Origin: an uncultured Mycoplasmatota bacterium
GTDB taxonomy: Bacteria > Bacillota_I > Bacilli_A > RF39 > UBA660
DNA length: 9,316 nt
Assembly (NCBI GenBank): GCA_948472605.1
Contig: CAOKUH010000060.1
Span: forward strand, 1-9,316
Direction of reading: 5' to 3'
Under the pieces are notes generated by a model, which worked only from the letters and a program-made list of their open reading frames with translations, was not told the origin of the DNA and made no database searches. Of the stretch, positions 1 to 7,107 are shown in pieces (the stretch's first letter is position 1; each line of letters opens with the position of its first letter). Made by a program: the position numbers and the translations under genes.

Positions 1-3
1 GTT

Positions 4-43
4 ATGACATTTTTCTTTGTTATTTATTCAATGACATTTTTCT
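4..43. repeat. 13-bp direct repeat pair at the left edge
   Basis: The 13-mer ATGACATTTTTCT occurs at 4-16 and again, identically, at 31-43, separated by 14 bp of AT-rich DNA. Closely spaced subterminal repeats of this kind occur near the ends of some insertion sequences (IS21-like elements, for example), so this could be the edge of an element lying outside the window. They could equally be binding sites upstream of the rnjA promoter. No transposase is visible, so identity is open. Confidence 0.5.
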
Positions 44-73
44 AAAAGAATTACATACTAAAAAAATTTCAAG

Positions 74-102
74 TAGACAAAATGAAGATAAAGCGCTATA
101 AT
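74..102 (+). promoter_or_regulatory. sigma-A-type promoter of rnjA
   Basis: A TAGACA -35 box (74-79) and a perfect TATAAT -10 box (97-102) are separated by 17 bp. Transcription would begin near 109, giving a leader of about 40 nt before the rnjA start codon. The ribosome-binding site GAAAGGA (135-141) sits 8 nt before the ATG. Confidence 0.75.
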
Positions 103-149
103 GTACGTAGAAAAAAACTTTATTTTTTTATTTTGAAAGGAAAAGATTT

Positions 150-1829
150 ATGAAAGAAGATAGTACAAGTACGTCTATCACTGCTTTAGGTGGCCTAGGC
201 GAAGTTGGTAAAAATATGTATGTGGTAACACATAAAGATGAAATTTTAATTATAGATGCTGGAGTAATGTTTCCAACAGATGACTTATTAGGAGTAGATG
301 CTGTAATTCAAGATTTCACTTATTTAAAAAGAAATGAAGATAAAATTATTGGTTTAGTCATCACTCATGGTCACGAAGATCATATTGGTGGTATACCTTA
401 TCTTTTACAAAGTATAAGAATACCTAAAATTTATGCTGCAAAAATTGCCGCAGATTTAATTAATAAAAAATTAGTAGAACATAACCAAACATTTCAAGAA
501 GTAGAAATAATTAATAATGAAACAATTATTAAAACTAAATACTTTGAATTAGAATTTGTTACAACTACTCACTCTATTCCTGATTCATATGCAATCGCAA
601 TTCACACTCCAAACGGAACAATATTTGAAACAGGAGACTTTAAATTTGATTTAACACCTATTGGACCAGTTGCCGATTTACATAAAATGGCAGAAATTAG
701 TAAAAGAGGCGTTAAAATATTAATGAGTGATAGTACTAATAGTTTATCTCCTGGCTTTTCGACAAGTGAAAATGTTGTTGATGAAGCTTTAGAAAATATT
801 ATTAATAAGCATCCTGCCAGAATCATAATCGCCACATTTGCTTCTAATATTTATCGTATTAAACATATTGCAGATACTTGTAAAAAGCACAATCGTAAAA
901 TCGTTGTATTCGGAAGAAGTATGGAAACAATAGTTGAATTAGCTTTAAATAATGGCTTAATTAAAGATAGAACAATATTTATTGATTTTAATCAATCTAA
1001 ATGTTTAAAGAAAAATGAAATTTGTATTTTATGTACTGGTTCTCAAGGTGAACCTCTTGCTGCTTTATCAAGAATTGCTAGTGGAACTCATAAACAAATT
1101 ACTTTAGTACCTGATGACTTAGTTGTCTTTTCATCAAATCCAATTCCTGGAAATGCTAGTAGTGTTAACAGAGTTATCAACAAATTATATTTAAAAGGAG
1201 TACAAGTATTTACTAATAGTGAGTTTAGTGATATACATGCTTCTGGTCATGGTAAACAAGAAGAACAAAAATTAATGTTACGTTTAATAAAACCAGAATA
1301 CTTTATGCCCTGCCATGGTGAATATCGTATGTTAAAAAAACATGCTGAACTTGGTATTGCATGTGGTATCCATGAAGATAACATTTTTATATGTAAAAAT
1401 GGCGATACCATTATTTTAGACAAAAAAGGTGCTCATTTAGGAGAACCAGTCCAAGCTGGAGATGTTTATGTTGATGGCTCTCGTATCGGTGATATAGGTA
1501 GTGTTGTTTTAAAAGATCGAAAATTAATGAGTAATGATGGAATTTTACTTACTATCTTAAATATTAATCCTTTTACCAAAAAATTACTAATTAAGCCTAA
1601 TGTTACAACAAGAGGATTTGTTATGGTAAATGAAAATAGTGAATTAATTAATCAAATCGAAAGAAAAGTTACACATATAGTTAATAATTCTTTAGAAAAC
1701 AATTCTTATAGTTATACTGATTTAAGAAACCAAATTATTTTAGAACTGCATCCATACATAAGTGAATTAACTGGAAGACACCCTATTATCTTACCAGTTA
1801 TAATGGAAGTAAAAGAAAATAACAATTAG
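150..1829 (+). CDS. rnjA: Ribonuclease J (metallo-beta-lactamase/beta-CASP RNase)
   Basis: This is a 559-residue RNase J, the usual family length. RNase J has 5'-3' exonuclease and endonuclease activity in mRNA turnover and rRNA maturation in the cytoplasm. The N-terminal metallo-beta-lactamase fold carries the zinc motif HGHEDH at residues 73-78, a downstream His141 and the TGDFKFD motif with Asp163. The beta-CASP region follows from about residue 190 (SDSTN at 193-197) and includes HASGHG (363-368) and PCHGEY (387-392). The C-terminal domain (about 450-555) is present. The ATG at 150 has a GAAAGGA site 8 nt upstream. The gene is monocistronic on the + strand and ends at a terminator shared with the converging guanylate-kinase-like gene. 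The B. subtilis neighbour rpoY (ykzG) is not seen upstream. Only one paralogue is visible, so the J1/J2 assignment is open and the rnjA symbol rests on similarity to RNase J1. Confidence 0.95.
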   Translation: MKEDSTSTSITALGGLGEVGKNMYVVTHKDEILIIDAGVMFPTDDLLGVDAVIQDFTYLKRNEDKIIGLVITHGHEDHIGGIPYLLQSIRIPKIYAAKIAADLINKKLVEHNQTFQEVEIINNETIIKTKYFELEFVTTTHSIPDSYAIAIHTPNGTIFETGDFKFDLTPIGPVADLHKMAEISKRGVKILMSDSTNSLSPGFSTSENVVDEALENIINKHPARIIIATFASNIYRIKHIADTCKKHNRKIVVFGRSMETIVELALNNGLIKDRTIFIDFNQSKCLKKNEICILCTGSQGEPLAALSRIASGTHKQITLVPDDLVVFSSNPIPGNASSVNRVINKLYLKGVQVFTNSEFSDIHASGHGKQEEQKLMLRLIKPEYFMPCHGEYRMLKKHAELGIACGIHEDNIFICKNGDTIILDKKGAHLGEPVQAGDVYVDGSRIGDIGSVVLKDRKLMSNDGILLTILNINPFTKKLLIKPNVTTRGFVMVNENSELINQIERKVTHIVNNSLENNSYSYTDLRNQIILELHPYISELTGRHPIILPVIMEVKENNN

Positions 1830-1840
1830 AAAATAAATAT

Positions 1841-1881
1841 AAAAGGACTAATATGATAATAATTTTCATTTAGTCCTTTTT
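1841..1881. terminator. Bidirectional terminator between rnjA and the gmk-like gene
   Basis: An 11-bp perfect stem pairs 1841-1851 (AAAAGGACTAA) with 1870-1880 (TTAGTCCTTTT), with an 18-nt loop. A U-run follows on the + strand and another on the minus strand, so it can end both converging transcripts. It starts 11 bp after the rnjA stop and about 25 bp beyond the opposing gene's stop. Confidence 0.85.
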
Positions 1882-1905
1882 CATAAATAAAACGTAATAA
1901 ACTTA

Positions 1906-2508
1906 TTATTTTTTTTCAATTTTTAATTTATGAATTAAAATATCTTCTATTTGTTCCATACTATTTTCAACACTTCCATTATTATCAACAATATATGGCT
2001 TATAAAAATCTACTAATTCTTTAGTAAAGTCTTGTTCATCACTTAAAAATCTTCGACACATTTCTGCATAGTCGCTTGATTTAGATTTTTTCTCCCTATT
2101 TAATGCCCTTTCAAGACGAATACCCTTATCTAATTCAAAATAAATAGGAACTAAATTTTCTGTTCTATAAAAATTTATAAATTTGCCATAAGCACTCCAA
2201 GTATTTGTTGTTAAATAATTAAACTTATCTAAATAAATAATTTCACTACTTGTTGCATAAGACCATATACCTTTCATTGTATTATAATCTCTTCTTTCAA
2301 CCAATTTATTTTGAGCATCCAAATTATTCATTTCTTCCATTGTTATAAAGTAATATTCTTTGCCATTCGTCTCTCCATCACACATAGGCCTCGTTGTCAA
2401 AGTAATAATTGGTTCTAATTTATAAATTTGTTGTGTCTTAGCAAAAAAAGTATCTTTACCTGAACTACTAGGTCCAATAAAGAAAATAATTTTATTTCCA
2501 TCACCAAT
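1906..2508 (-). CDS. Divergent guanylate-kinase-family P-loop protein, non-canonical start
   Basis: The protein is about 200 residues with start at 2508. The N-terminus has a beta strand and Walker A loop GPSSSGKD (residues 12-19, about 2475-2452). It is followed by TTRP (38-41), which matches the GMP-binding TTRxPR region of guanylate kinase, and by GETNGKEYYF, which matches the GE-DG-DYYF block. Residues about 100-125 (RALNREKK through CRRFLSDEQDF) look like the lid. Family members phosphorylate GMP, but this divergent subgroup may use another substrate. The frame containing the P-loop has no ATG, GTG or TTG between the upstream stop (2527-2529) and the P-loop. The best start is ATT at 2506-2508, 8 nt after a strong GGAGG (2517-2521). 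An ATG one frame off (2499-2501) would give M-G-N-K-I-I-F-F if a single base were added. Either an AUU start or a 1-bp frameshift is therefore possible. A start at the first in-frame TTG (2400) would discard the P-loop. Confidence 0.75.
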   Translation of the reverse strand: MGDGNKIIFFIGPSSSGKDTFFAKTQQIYKLEPIITLTTRPMCDGETNGKEYYFITMEEMNNLDAQNKLVERRDYNTMKGIWSYATSSEIIYLDKFNYLTTNTWSAYGKFINFYRTENLVPIYFELDKGIRLERALNREKKSKSSDYAEMCRRFLSDEQDFTKELVDFYKPYIVDNNGSVENSMEQIEDILIHKLKIEKK

Positions 2509-2526
2509 TATTTTAACCTCCAGAAC

Positions 2527-3765
2527 TTATAATATAACCCCATTATTTTCTTTTTCTTCAGTTATTATATCATATAATTCATTATATTCCTTTAAAAAAT
2601 CATCAGTATAAAAATATAATGTTTCATCCTTTATATACCAATCATGATAAGTGTTAATTAAAAGAATAATTAATTGTTCTAAACTATCCATTTTTATAGT
2701 ATTATTTTGCTTTTCTATTGCCAAATTTTTAGAATATTTTTCATCATTTGCCTCAAAAATATATTCTAAATAAATATCTTCATAGTAATCATTAAGTTCT
2801 TCTTTTTCTATCAAAGATAAAGCATACTGTTCATCGAACATTTTTATTAATTTATCAATTGTATTATCAGCAACTAATTTTTTGCTCTTTAAACTATAAT
2901 AAATATTATATAGTTCCTCAGGATTATTTTCTAACATATCATAAGTAATAGAATTAAAAATATTTATTGCTGAGTTTTCTTCATATTTTTCTAAATTCTT
3001 ATAAAATTCATAATAATACTTTTTTACATATATCTCAACAATACCAAAATCACCATGAGAATATATACTAAAGTCAACACCATGAGTATCATTTATTTTG
3101 TTTACCTCTTTATCAAGTATTTTAATATTATCAAAATCATACTTCATTGAATATGAAAAGGTTATAATAAATAAAAATATAAGTATTCCATAATTTTCCC
3201 AAAATCTCTTAAACTTATTAATTTTAATAAATTCATATTCAATAATTTTGATATTTTTTTCATACATTGTTAAAGCATTTATTAAAATATTTTTATTTTC
3301 TAAAGAATATGGAAAATAAAAAATATTTCGTTTAGCTATTATAAAAATTGCTTCATAATCAATATAAATAAATTTAATATTTTGCCATGTATCTTTAATT
3401 GTTTTTCCACTTTCGGTAGTATTTTCTATTCCATCATAAGAAAAGCGTATCTCTCCTCTTAAATCTTTATTTTTTATAATTTTAACAAAATAATTAAGTA
3501 AAGAAATTATTGTATATCCAAAAGTTATAACTATAAAAATAAATATTAATAATCCCAAGAAATCATATTTATAGTTAAATAAGTTATATATAATAAAAAA
3601 TTCAATTAAACAAACCAAACAATTTATTAAACAAATTTCTATCATAGTTTTAGTTTTTTTTACTATGCCTTTTTCAATTTGCCATCTTTTATTATAAACG
3701 CCTAATGCTTTATTTACCATATGCCTCAAATTTTTATTCCTTTGAAAATCATATTCAACTCTCAT
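2527..3765 (-). CDS. YcxB-like membrane protein with unknown extracytoplasmic domain
   Basis: This is a 412-residue protein of uncertain function. I start it at the ATG 3763-3765 because AGGTGA lies 5 nt upstream; a GTG at 3774 would overlap that site. The visible order is a basic N-terminus (about 1-40), two hydrophobic membrane segments (about 42-65 and 68-95), and a cytoplasmic stretch (about 100-160, around RFSYDGIENTTESGKTIKD and YIDYEAIFIIAKRNIFYFP). That stretch resembles the YcxB-like domain. A third membrane segment (about 190-208) is followed by roughly 200 residues, mostly acidic and rich in Tyr, Asn and Glu, predicted outside the membrane. I do not recognise the C-terminal domain. 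Its TAA stop is 18 nt before the presumed start of the gmk-like gene and in the same frame, which suggests translational coupling. The YcxB assignment rests on pattern only. Confidence 0.75.
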   Translation of the reverse strand: MRVEYDFQRNKNLRHMVNKALGVYNKRWQIEKGIVKKTKTMIEICLINCLVCLIEFFIIYNLFNYKYDFLGLLIFIFIVITFGYTIISLLNYFVKIIKNKDLRGEIRFSYDGIENTTESGKTIKDTWQNIKFIYIDYEAIFIIAKRNIFYFPYSLENKNILINALTMYEKNIKIIEYEFIKINKFKRFWENYGILIFLFIITFSYSMKYDFDNIKILDKEVNKINDTHGVDFSIYSHGDFGIVEIYVKKYYYEFYKNLEKYEENSAINIFNSITYDMLENNPEELYNIYYSLKSKKLVADNTIDKLIKMFDEQYALSLIEKEELNDYYEDIYLEYIFEANDEKYSKNLAIEKQNNTIKMDSLEQLIILLINTYHDWYIKDETLYFYTDDFLKEYNELYDIITEEKENNGVIL

Positions 3766-3791
3766 GAAGCTCACCTACTATTTAATAACAT

Positions 3792-3800
3792 TTTATAACA
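3792..3800 (-). promoter_or_regulatory. Possible extended -10 promoter of the YcxB-like gene
   Basis: On the minus strand TGT-TATAAA (3800 to 3792) matches an extended -10 element about 27 nt before the start codon. No convincing -35 is seen. It would also drive the gmk-like gene downstream. The stretch from here to the rny terminator (about 3801-3871) is AT-rich with no other feature I can support. Confidence 0.4.
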
Positions 3801-3871
3801 ATATATTTAATATTTAAAGTTTTTTAAAGTAATTATTACATGATATCGTTAATTATTTAATTTATGTTTAT

Positions 3872-3906
3872 ATAAAAAAAAGAGGCAAATCATTATTTTG
3901 CTTCTT
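3872..3906 (-). terminator. rny terminator overlapping the rny stop codon
   Basis: A 10-bp stem with one G-U pair joins 3897-3906 to 3880-3889 on the minus strand, with a 7-nt loop, followed by a run of eight U residues. The first arm includes the last sense codons of rny (Glu-Glu-Ala-Lys), and the stop codon falls in the arm/loop. Confidence 0.85.
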
Positions 3907-5449
3907 CTTGAGCTCTTGTTTCACGAATTACTGTTACTTTTATTGTTCCTGGATATTGCATTTCGGCTTCAATTTTATTTTTAATATCACGTGCTATTTT
4001 ATAACTTGTCGTATCATCTACTTTTTCAGGCTCTACCATAACCCTAATTTCACGACCTGCTTGCATTGCAAAAGCTTTTTCTACGCCTTCAAATGAGTTC
4101 CCTATTTCTTCTAGTTGCTCTAATCTTTTTATGTAGTTTTCCAAAGAATCATTACGAGCTCCAGGTCTAGCAGCTGACAAAGTATCAGCAATTTGAACTA
4201 AAACTGAAATAACACTTGTTTGAGCTTCATCTCCATGATGCGATGCAATAGCATTAATTACAATATCATCTTCATGATATTTTTTGGCGATATCAGTCCC
4301 AATTTCTACATGCGAACCTTCAATCTCAAAATCAATAGCTTTACCAATATCATGTAAAAGTCCAGCTCTTTTAGCAATATTTATATTTTCACCTAACTCA
4401 ACAGCCATTAATCCAGTAAGATTTGCAACTTCAATTGAATGTTGTAAAGCATTTTGTCCATAACTTGTTCTAAAATGAAGTTTCCCAACTAAATGAACTA
4501 AGTCAGCATCAATATTAGTAATTCCTAATTTATAAATTGCATCTTGACCCAATTCAGTTATTTTGTTATTGATGTCCTTTTCAACTTTATCATAAACCTC
4601 TTCAATACGTGATGGATGAATTCTCCCATCTTTTATTAATGTCTCAATTGTAACTTTCGCTATTTCTCTTCTTAAAGGATCAAAACTTGAAATTACTATA
4701 GCTTCTGGAGTATCATCAATTATCAAATCAACTCCTGTTACAGCTTCGATAGTTCTTATATTTCTTCCTTCTCGTCCAATTAAACGTCCCTTCATTTCAT
4801 CATTAGGTAAACTTATTGTACTAACAGTTTGCTCACTAGCGACATCTTCAGAATAACGTTGCATACTTGATACAATTAAATCTCTAGCTTTTTCATTAGC
4901 AACTAGTTTTGCTTCACTTTCTTTTTCTTTAATATAGCTTGTTATCTCTAACGTCATTTCATTTTCAACACGTTTCATTATTAATTCTCTGGCTTTTTCA
5001 CGTGAAAATTTTGCAATATTTTCTAATTGTTGTAATTCCTCCTTAATCATTTCATCCATTTTGGCTTCTTTTTCTTGTAATTCTTTTTGTTTAGCTAATA
5101 AATTATTATCACGATCATCCAACATCGCATCTCTTTTTTGAAGCATTTCATCTCTTTTATCAAGATTATTTTCTCTTTGCATAAGACGATTTTCTGAGTC
5201 TTTCATTTCTTCTTTTTTTTGTTTAATCTCTTTTTCAGCTTCTTGTTTTAAACGAAAAGATTCTTCTTTTATTTCTAATAGAACATCTCTTTTATGTTTA
5301 TCGGCTTCTTTCTTAGCGTCTTCTAATAATTTTATAGCTTTTTTCGAAGCACTAGCATTTTTCATAGATTCAATAATAAAAATCGCTACTGCTCCTATAA
5401 TAATTCCAATAATTAAAGCTAAAATAATGGATGCTAAATTAAAATTCAT
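3893..5449 (-). CDS. rny: Ribonuclease Y
   Basis: This 518-residue protein is the standard length for RNase Y, the membrane-anchored endonuclease that starts mRNA decay in Bacillota. An N-terminal membrane segment (about 5-26) is followed by a long Lys/Glu-rich coiled coil (about 35-200) with repeated heptads such as QKRDAMLDDRDNN. A KH RNA-binding domain follows with its GxxG loop as IGREGRN (224-230). The HD domain carries the catalytic HD pair in AGLLHDIGK (His366-Asp367) and a downstream SHHGDEA block (403-409). The C-terminal region ends in the usual PGTIKVTVIRE motif. The ATG at 5447-5449 has GGAGGG 5 nt upstream. It lies directly downstream of recA, the conserved Firmicutes order, but with its own promoter and a recA terminator in between. 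No key residue is missing. Confidence 0.97.
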   Translation of the reverse strand: MNFNLASIILALIIGIIIGAVAIFIIESMKNASASKKAIKLLEDAKKEADKHKRDVLLEIKEESFRLKQEAEKEIKQKKEEMKDSENRLMQRENNLDKRDEMLQKRDAMLDDRDNNLLAKQKELQEKEAKMDEMIKEELQQLENIAKFSREKARELIMKRVENEMTLEITSYIKEKESEAKLVANEKARDLIVSSMQRYSEDVASEQTVSTISLPNDEMKGRLIGREGRNIRTIEAVTGVDLIIDDTPEAIVISSFDPLRREIAKVTIETLIKDGRIHPSRIEEVYDKVEKDINNKITELGQDAIYKLGITNIDADLVHLVGKLHFRTSYGQNALQHSIEVANLTGLMAVELGENINIAKRAGLLHDIGKAIDFEIEGSHVEIGTDIAKKYHEDDIVINAIASHHGDEAQTSVISVLVQIADTLSAARPGARNDSLENYIKRLEQLEEIGNSFEGVEKAFAMQAGREIRVMVEPEKVDDTTSYKIARDIKNKIEAEMQYPGTIKVTVIRETRAQEEAK

Positions 5450-5514
5450 ACTATCCCTCCATTATTTTTATCTATAGCAAATTCATTAAATCAAATAAAT
5501 AAGTCTATATTTCT

Positions 5515-5543
5515 ATTATAAAGTTTAATGAAGAAATTGGCAA
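5515..5543 (-). promoter_or_regulatory. sigma-A-type promoter of rny
   Basis: On the minus strand TTGCCA (5543-5538) and TATAAT (5520-5515) are separated by exactly 17 bp. Transcription would start near 5508, giving a leader of about 60 nt. A second extended -10-like motif, TGCTATAGA, lies in that leader at about 5479-5471. Confidence 0.8.
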
Positions 5544-5714
5544 TAGAATTTTTGACAATTCTAAGAAGTGTTATGAAAATTATTTTTCTCTAGATTTTTT
5601 TAACTTTTATTTTTATTTTCTAACAAAGCTAAATTCGCTCACAAGATTCCTTACCTTCTTTACAAAAATCTAGTTTATTCTTAATTAAATTTAACTTATT
5701 TTTTTTATAAAAAT
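5544..5714. other. Non-coding AT-rich spacer with a 10-bp inverted repeat
   Basis: The 316-bp gap between recA and rny holds the recA terminator, the rny promoter and this segment. The only internal structure seen is an inverted repeat, CTAGATTTTT at 5590-5599 and AAAAATCTAG at 5664-5673, with 64 nt between the arms. No ORF with a ribosome-binding site was found. Confidence 0.5.
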
Positions 5715-5749
5715 CAAAAAAAACTATATTATTCACATTAAATATAGTT
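5715..5749 (-). terminator. recA terminator
   Basis: On the minus strand a 9-bp perfect but all-A/U-rich stem pairs 5749-5741 with 5730-5722, with a 10-nt loop, followed by about eight U residues. It starts 16 nt after the recA stop. The stem has only one G-C pair, so termination may be leaky. Confidence 0.7.
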
Positions 5750-5765
5750 CTAAAATTTACTTAAG

Positions 5766-6815
5766 TTAATTTTCACTTTCTTCTTTCTTGTTTTTTTTAT
5801 TAGTTTCATCACTACCAAAGCAATAATGTTCTCTAATTTTTTCCTCAAGCTCTGCACATAAATTTTTATTTTCTCTTAAATAATTCTTAACATTCTCTTT
5901 TCCTTGACCAATTTTTTCGCCTTTATAAGCATACCAAGCACCACTTTTATCTATAATATTAAGTTCACTAGCTATATCAATAATTTCGCCTTCTCTGCTT
6001 ACTCCTTCTCCATACATTATATCGACAGTAGCTGTTCTAAATGGTGGTGCAACTTTATTTTTAACAACTTTAATATTTGTCTTATTTCCAATAATTTGTT
6101 CTCCATTTTTTATTTGTTCTGCACGTCTTACATCCAATCGAATTGTAGAATAGAACTTAAGTGCTCTTCCTCCAGGAGTAGTTTCTGGATTCCCAAACAT
6201 TACCCCAACCTTTTCTCTTAATTGGTTAATAAATATAGCAGTTGTTTTAGTCTTATTAATTGTACCCGATAATTTTCTTAAAGCTTGACTCATAAGTCTT
6301 GCTTGTAATCCTACATGAGAATCTCCCATTTCTCCATCAATTTCTGCTTGTGGTACTAAAGCTGCTACTGAATCAATAACCACAATATTAACTGCTTCAC
6401 TACGAACTAAAGCTTCACATATTTCCAAAGCTTGTTCCCCTGTATCTGGTTGCGATAACAATAATTCCCCTAAATTAACTCCTAAATTTTTAGCATAAAC
6501 TGGATCTAGTGCATGTTCAGCATCAATAAATGCTGCTCTTCCACCGCTTTTTTGCACTTCAGCAATTGCTTGAAGTGCAAATGTTGTTTTACCAGATGAT
6601 TCTGGTCCGTATATTTCAATAATTCTTCCCTTAGGGTAACCTCCTACACCTAAAGCTATATCTAAAGTTAATGAGCCACTACTTGTAACGTCTATTTCCA
6701 TATGAGAATCTTCTCCAAGTTTCATTATAGCTCCCTTACCAAATTGTTTTTCAATATCAGCAAGAACTTGTTCTAATGCTTTATCCTTATCTTTTATATC
6801 TTTTGATGTTTTCAT
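5766..6815 (-). CDS. recA: Recombinase RecA
   Basis: This 349-residue RecA is full length. RecA forms ATP-dependent filaments on single-stranded DNA for homologous recombination and activates LexA self-cleavage in the SOS response. The Walker A loop GPESSGKTT is at residues 70-78. Walker B is VVIDS with Asp148. Loop L1 (about 155-170, EIDGEMGDSHVGLQ) and loop L2 (about 197-216, NQLREKVGVMFGNPETTPGG) are intact. The C-terminus ends in a charged Lys/Glu/Asn tail (about 337-349), as in many RecAs. The ATG at 6813-6815 has GGAGGA 6 nt upstream. It is preceded by a good promoter and a candidate LexA box, and followed by a hairpin terminator, so it is probably monocistronic. It sits in the conserved rodZ-pgsA-recA-rny block without cinA. 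Confidence 0.98.
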   Translation of the reverse strand: MKTSKDIKDKDKALEQVLADIEKQFGKGAIMKLGEDSHMEIDVTSSGSLTLDIALGVGGYPKGRIIEIYGPESSGKTTFALQAIAEVQKSGGRAAFIDAEHALDPVYAKNLGVNLGELLLSQPDTGEQALEICEALVRSEAVNIVVIDSVAALVPQAEIDGEMGDSHVGLQARLMSQALRKLSGTINKTKTTAIFINQLREKVGVMFGNPETTPGGRALKFYSTIRLDVRRAEQIKNGEQIIGNKTNIKVVKNKVAPPFRTATVDIMYGEGVSREGEIIDIASELNIIDKSGAWYAYKGEKIGQGKENVKNYLRENKNLCAELEEKIREHYCFGSDETNKKNKKEESEN

Positions 6816-6846
6816 GTTTTGTCCTCCAATTTTCTCTTACATCTTA

Positions 6847-6875
6847 ATTCTATTATAGAAAAAGTAGTTTGTCAA
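6847..6875 (-). promoter_or_regulatory. sigma-A-type promoter of recA
   Basis: On the minus strand TTGACA (6875-6870, perfect) and TAGAAT (6852-6847) are separated by 17 bp. Transcription would start near 6840, leaving a leader of about 25 nt that contains the GGAGGA ribosome-binding site. Confidence 0.8.
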
Positions 6876-6884
6876 TAATTTTAT

Positions 6885-6898
6885 CGAACAATTGTATG
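6885..6898 (-). promoter_or_regulatory. Candidate LexA (SOS) box upstream of recA
   Basis: On the minus strand CATACAATTGTTCG matches the Firmicutes LexA consensus CGAAC-N4-GTTCG at 8 of 10 fixed positions, with a perfect right half-site. It lies 9 bp upstream of the recA -35 box, a plausible operator position. lexA itself is not in the window, so regulation is inferred. Confidence 0.4.
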
Positions 6899-6950
6899 TT
6901 GCGTTTTAACAAAATTTCTTCTTCCTATATCAAAATACCAAAAGAAAAAG

Positions 6951-6959
6951 ATTATAGCA
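6951..6959 (-). promoter_or_regulatory. Possible distal extended -10 promoter of recA
   Basis: On the minus strand TGC-TATAAT is a perfect extended -10 element, but the -35 region is poor. It would start a transcript about 130 nt upstream of recA. The rest of the 280-bp pgsA-recA gap (about 6900-7070) shows no ORF or stable hairpin; cinA would be expected here in most relatives. Confidence 0.35.
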
Positions 6960-7069
6960 AATCATAAATTTTACCACTTTTTTGAAAATTAAAGCAAATC
7001 TAAACAATAACAAGTAAAATTTAACAAAGTATTAAACAAATTTATCTATAATAAAGAAAATTCATAAAA

Positions 7070-7107
7070 AATAAAAAAAGATAAATAATTTTATTTCATT
7101 TATCTTT
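7070..7107 (-). terminator. pgsA terminator overlapping the pgsA stop codon
   Basis: A 10-bp perfect stem on the minus strand pairs 7107-7098 (AAAGATAAAT) with 7086-7077 (ATTTATCTTT), with an 11-nt loop and a following U-rich tract. The first arm contains the final codons of pgsA and the first base of its TGA stop. It probably ends the gpsB-rnpB-rodZ-pgsA transcript. Confidence 0.8.

Noticed and set aside
602..835. 77-codon minus-strand ORF inside rnjA
   Set aside because: It is fully contained in the well-supported RNase J coding sequence on the other strand.
3908..4096. 62-codon + strand ORF inside rny
   Set aside because: It is antisense to the conserved C-terminus of RNase Y, and its Phe/Tyr/Cys-rich composition is typical of a shadow frame.
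5602..5740. Short Lys-rich minus-strand frame starting at a GTG in the recA terminator loop
   Set aside because: It would run through the terminator U-tract, has no ribosome-binding site, and its few dozen codons show no recognisable pattern.
5904..6221. 105-codon + strand ORF inside recA
   Set aside because: It is antisense to conserved RecA sequence including loop L2; no ribosome-binding site or family match.
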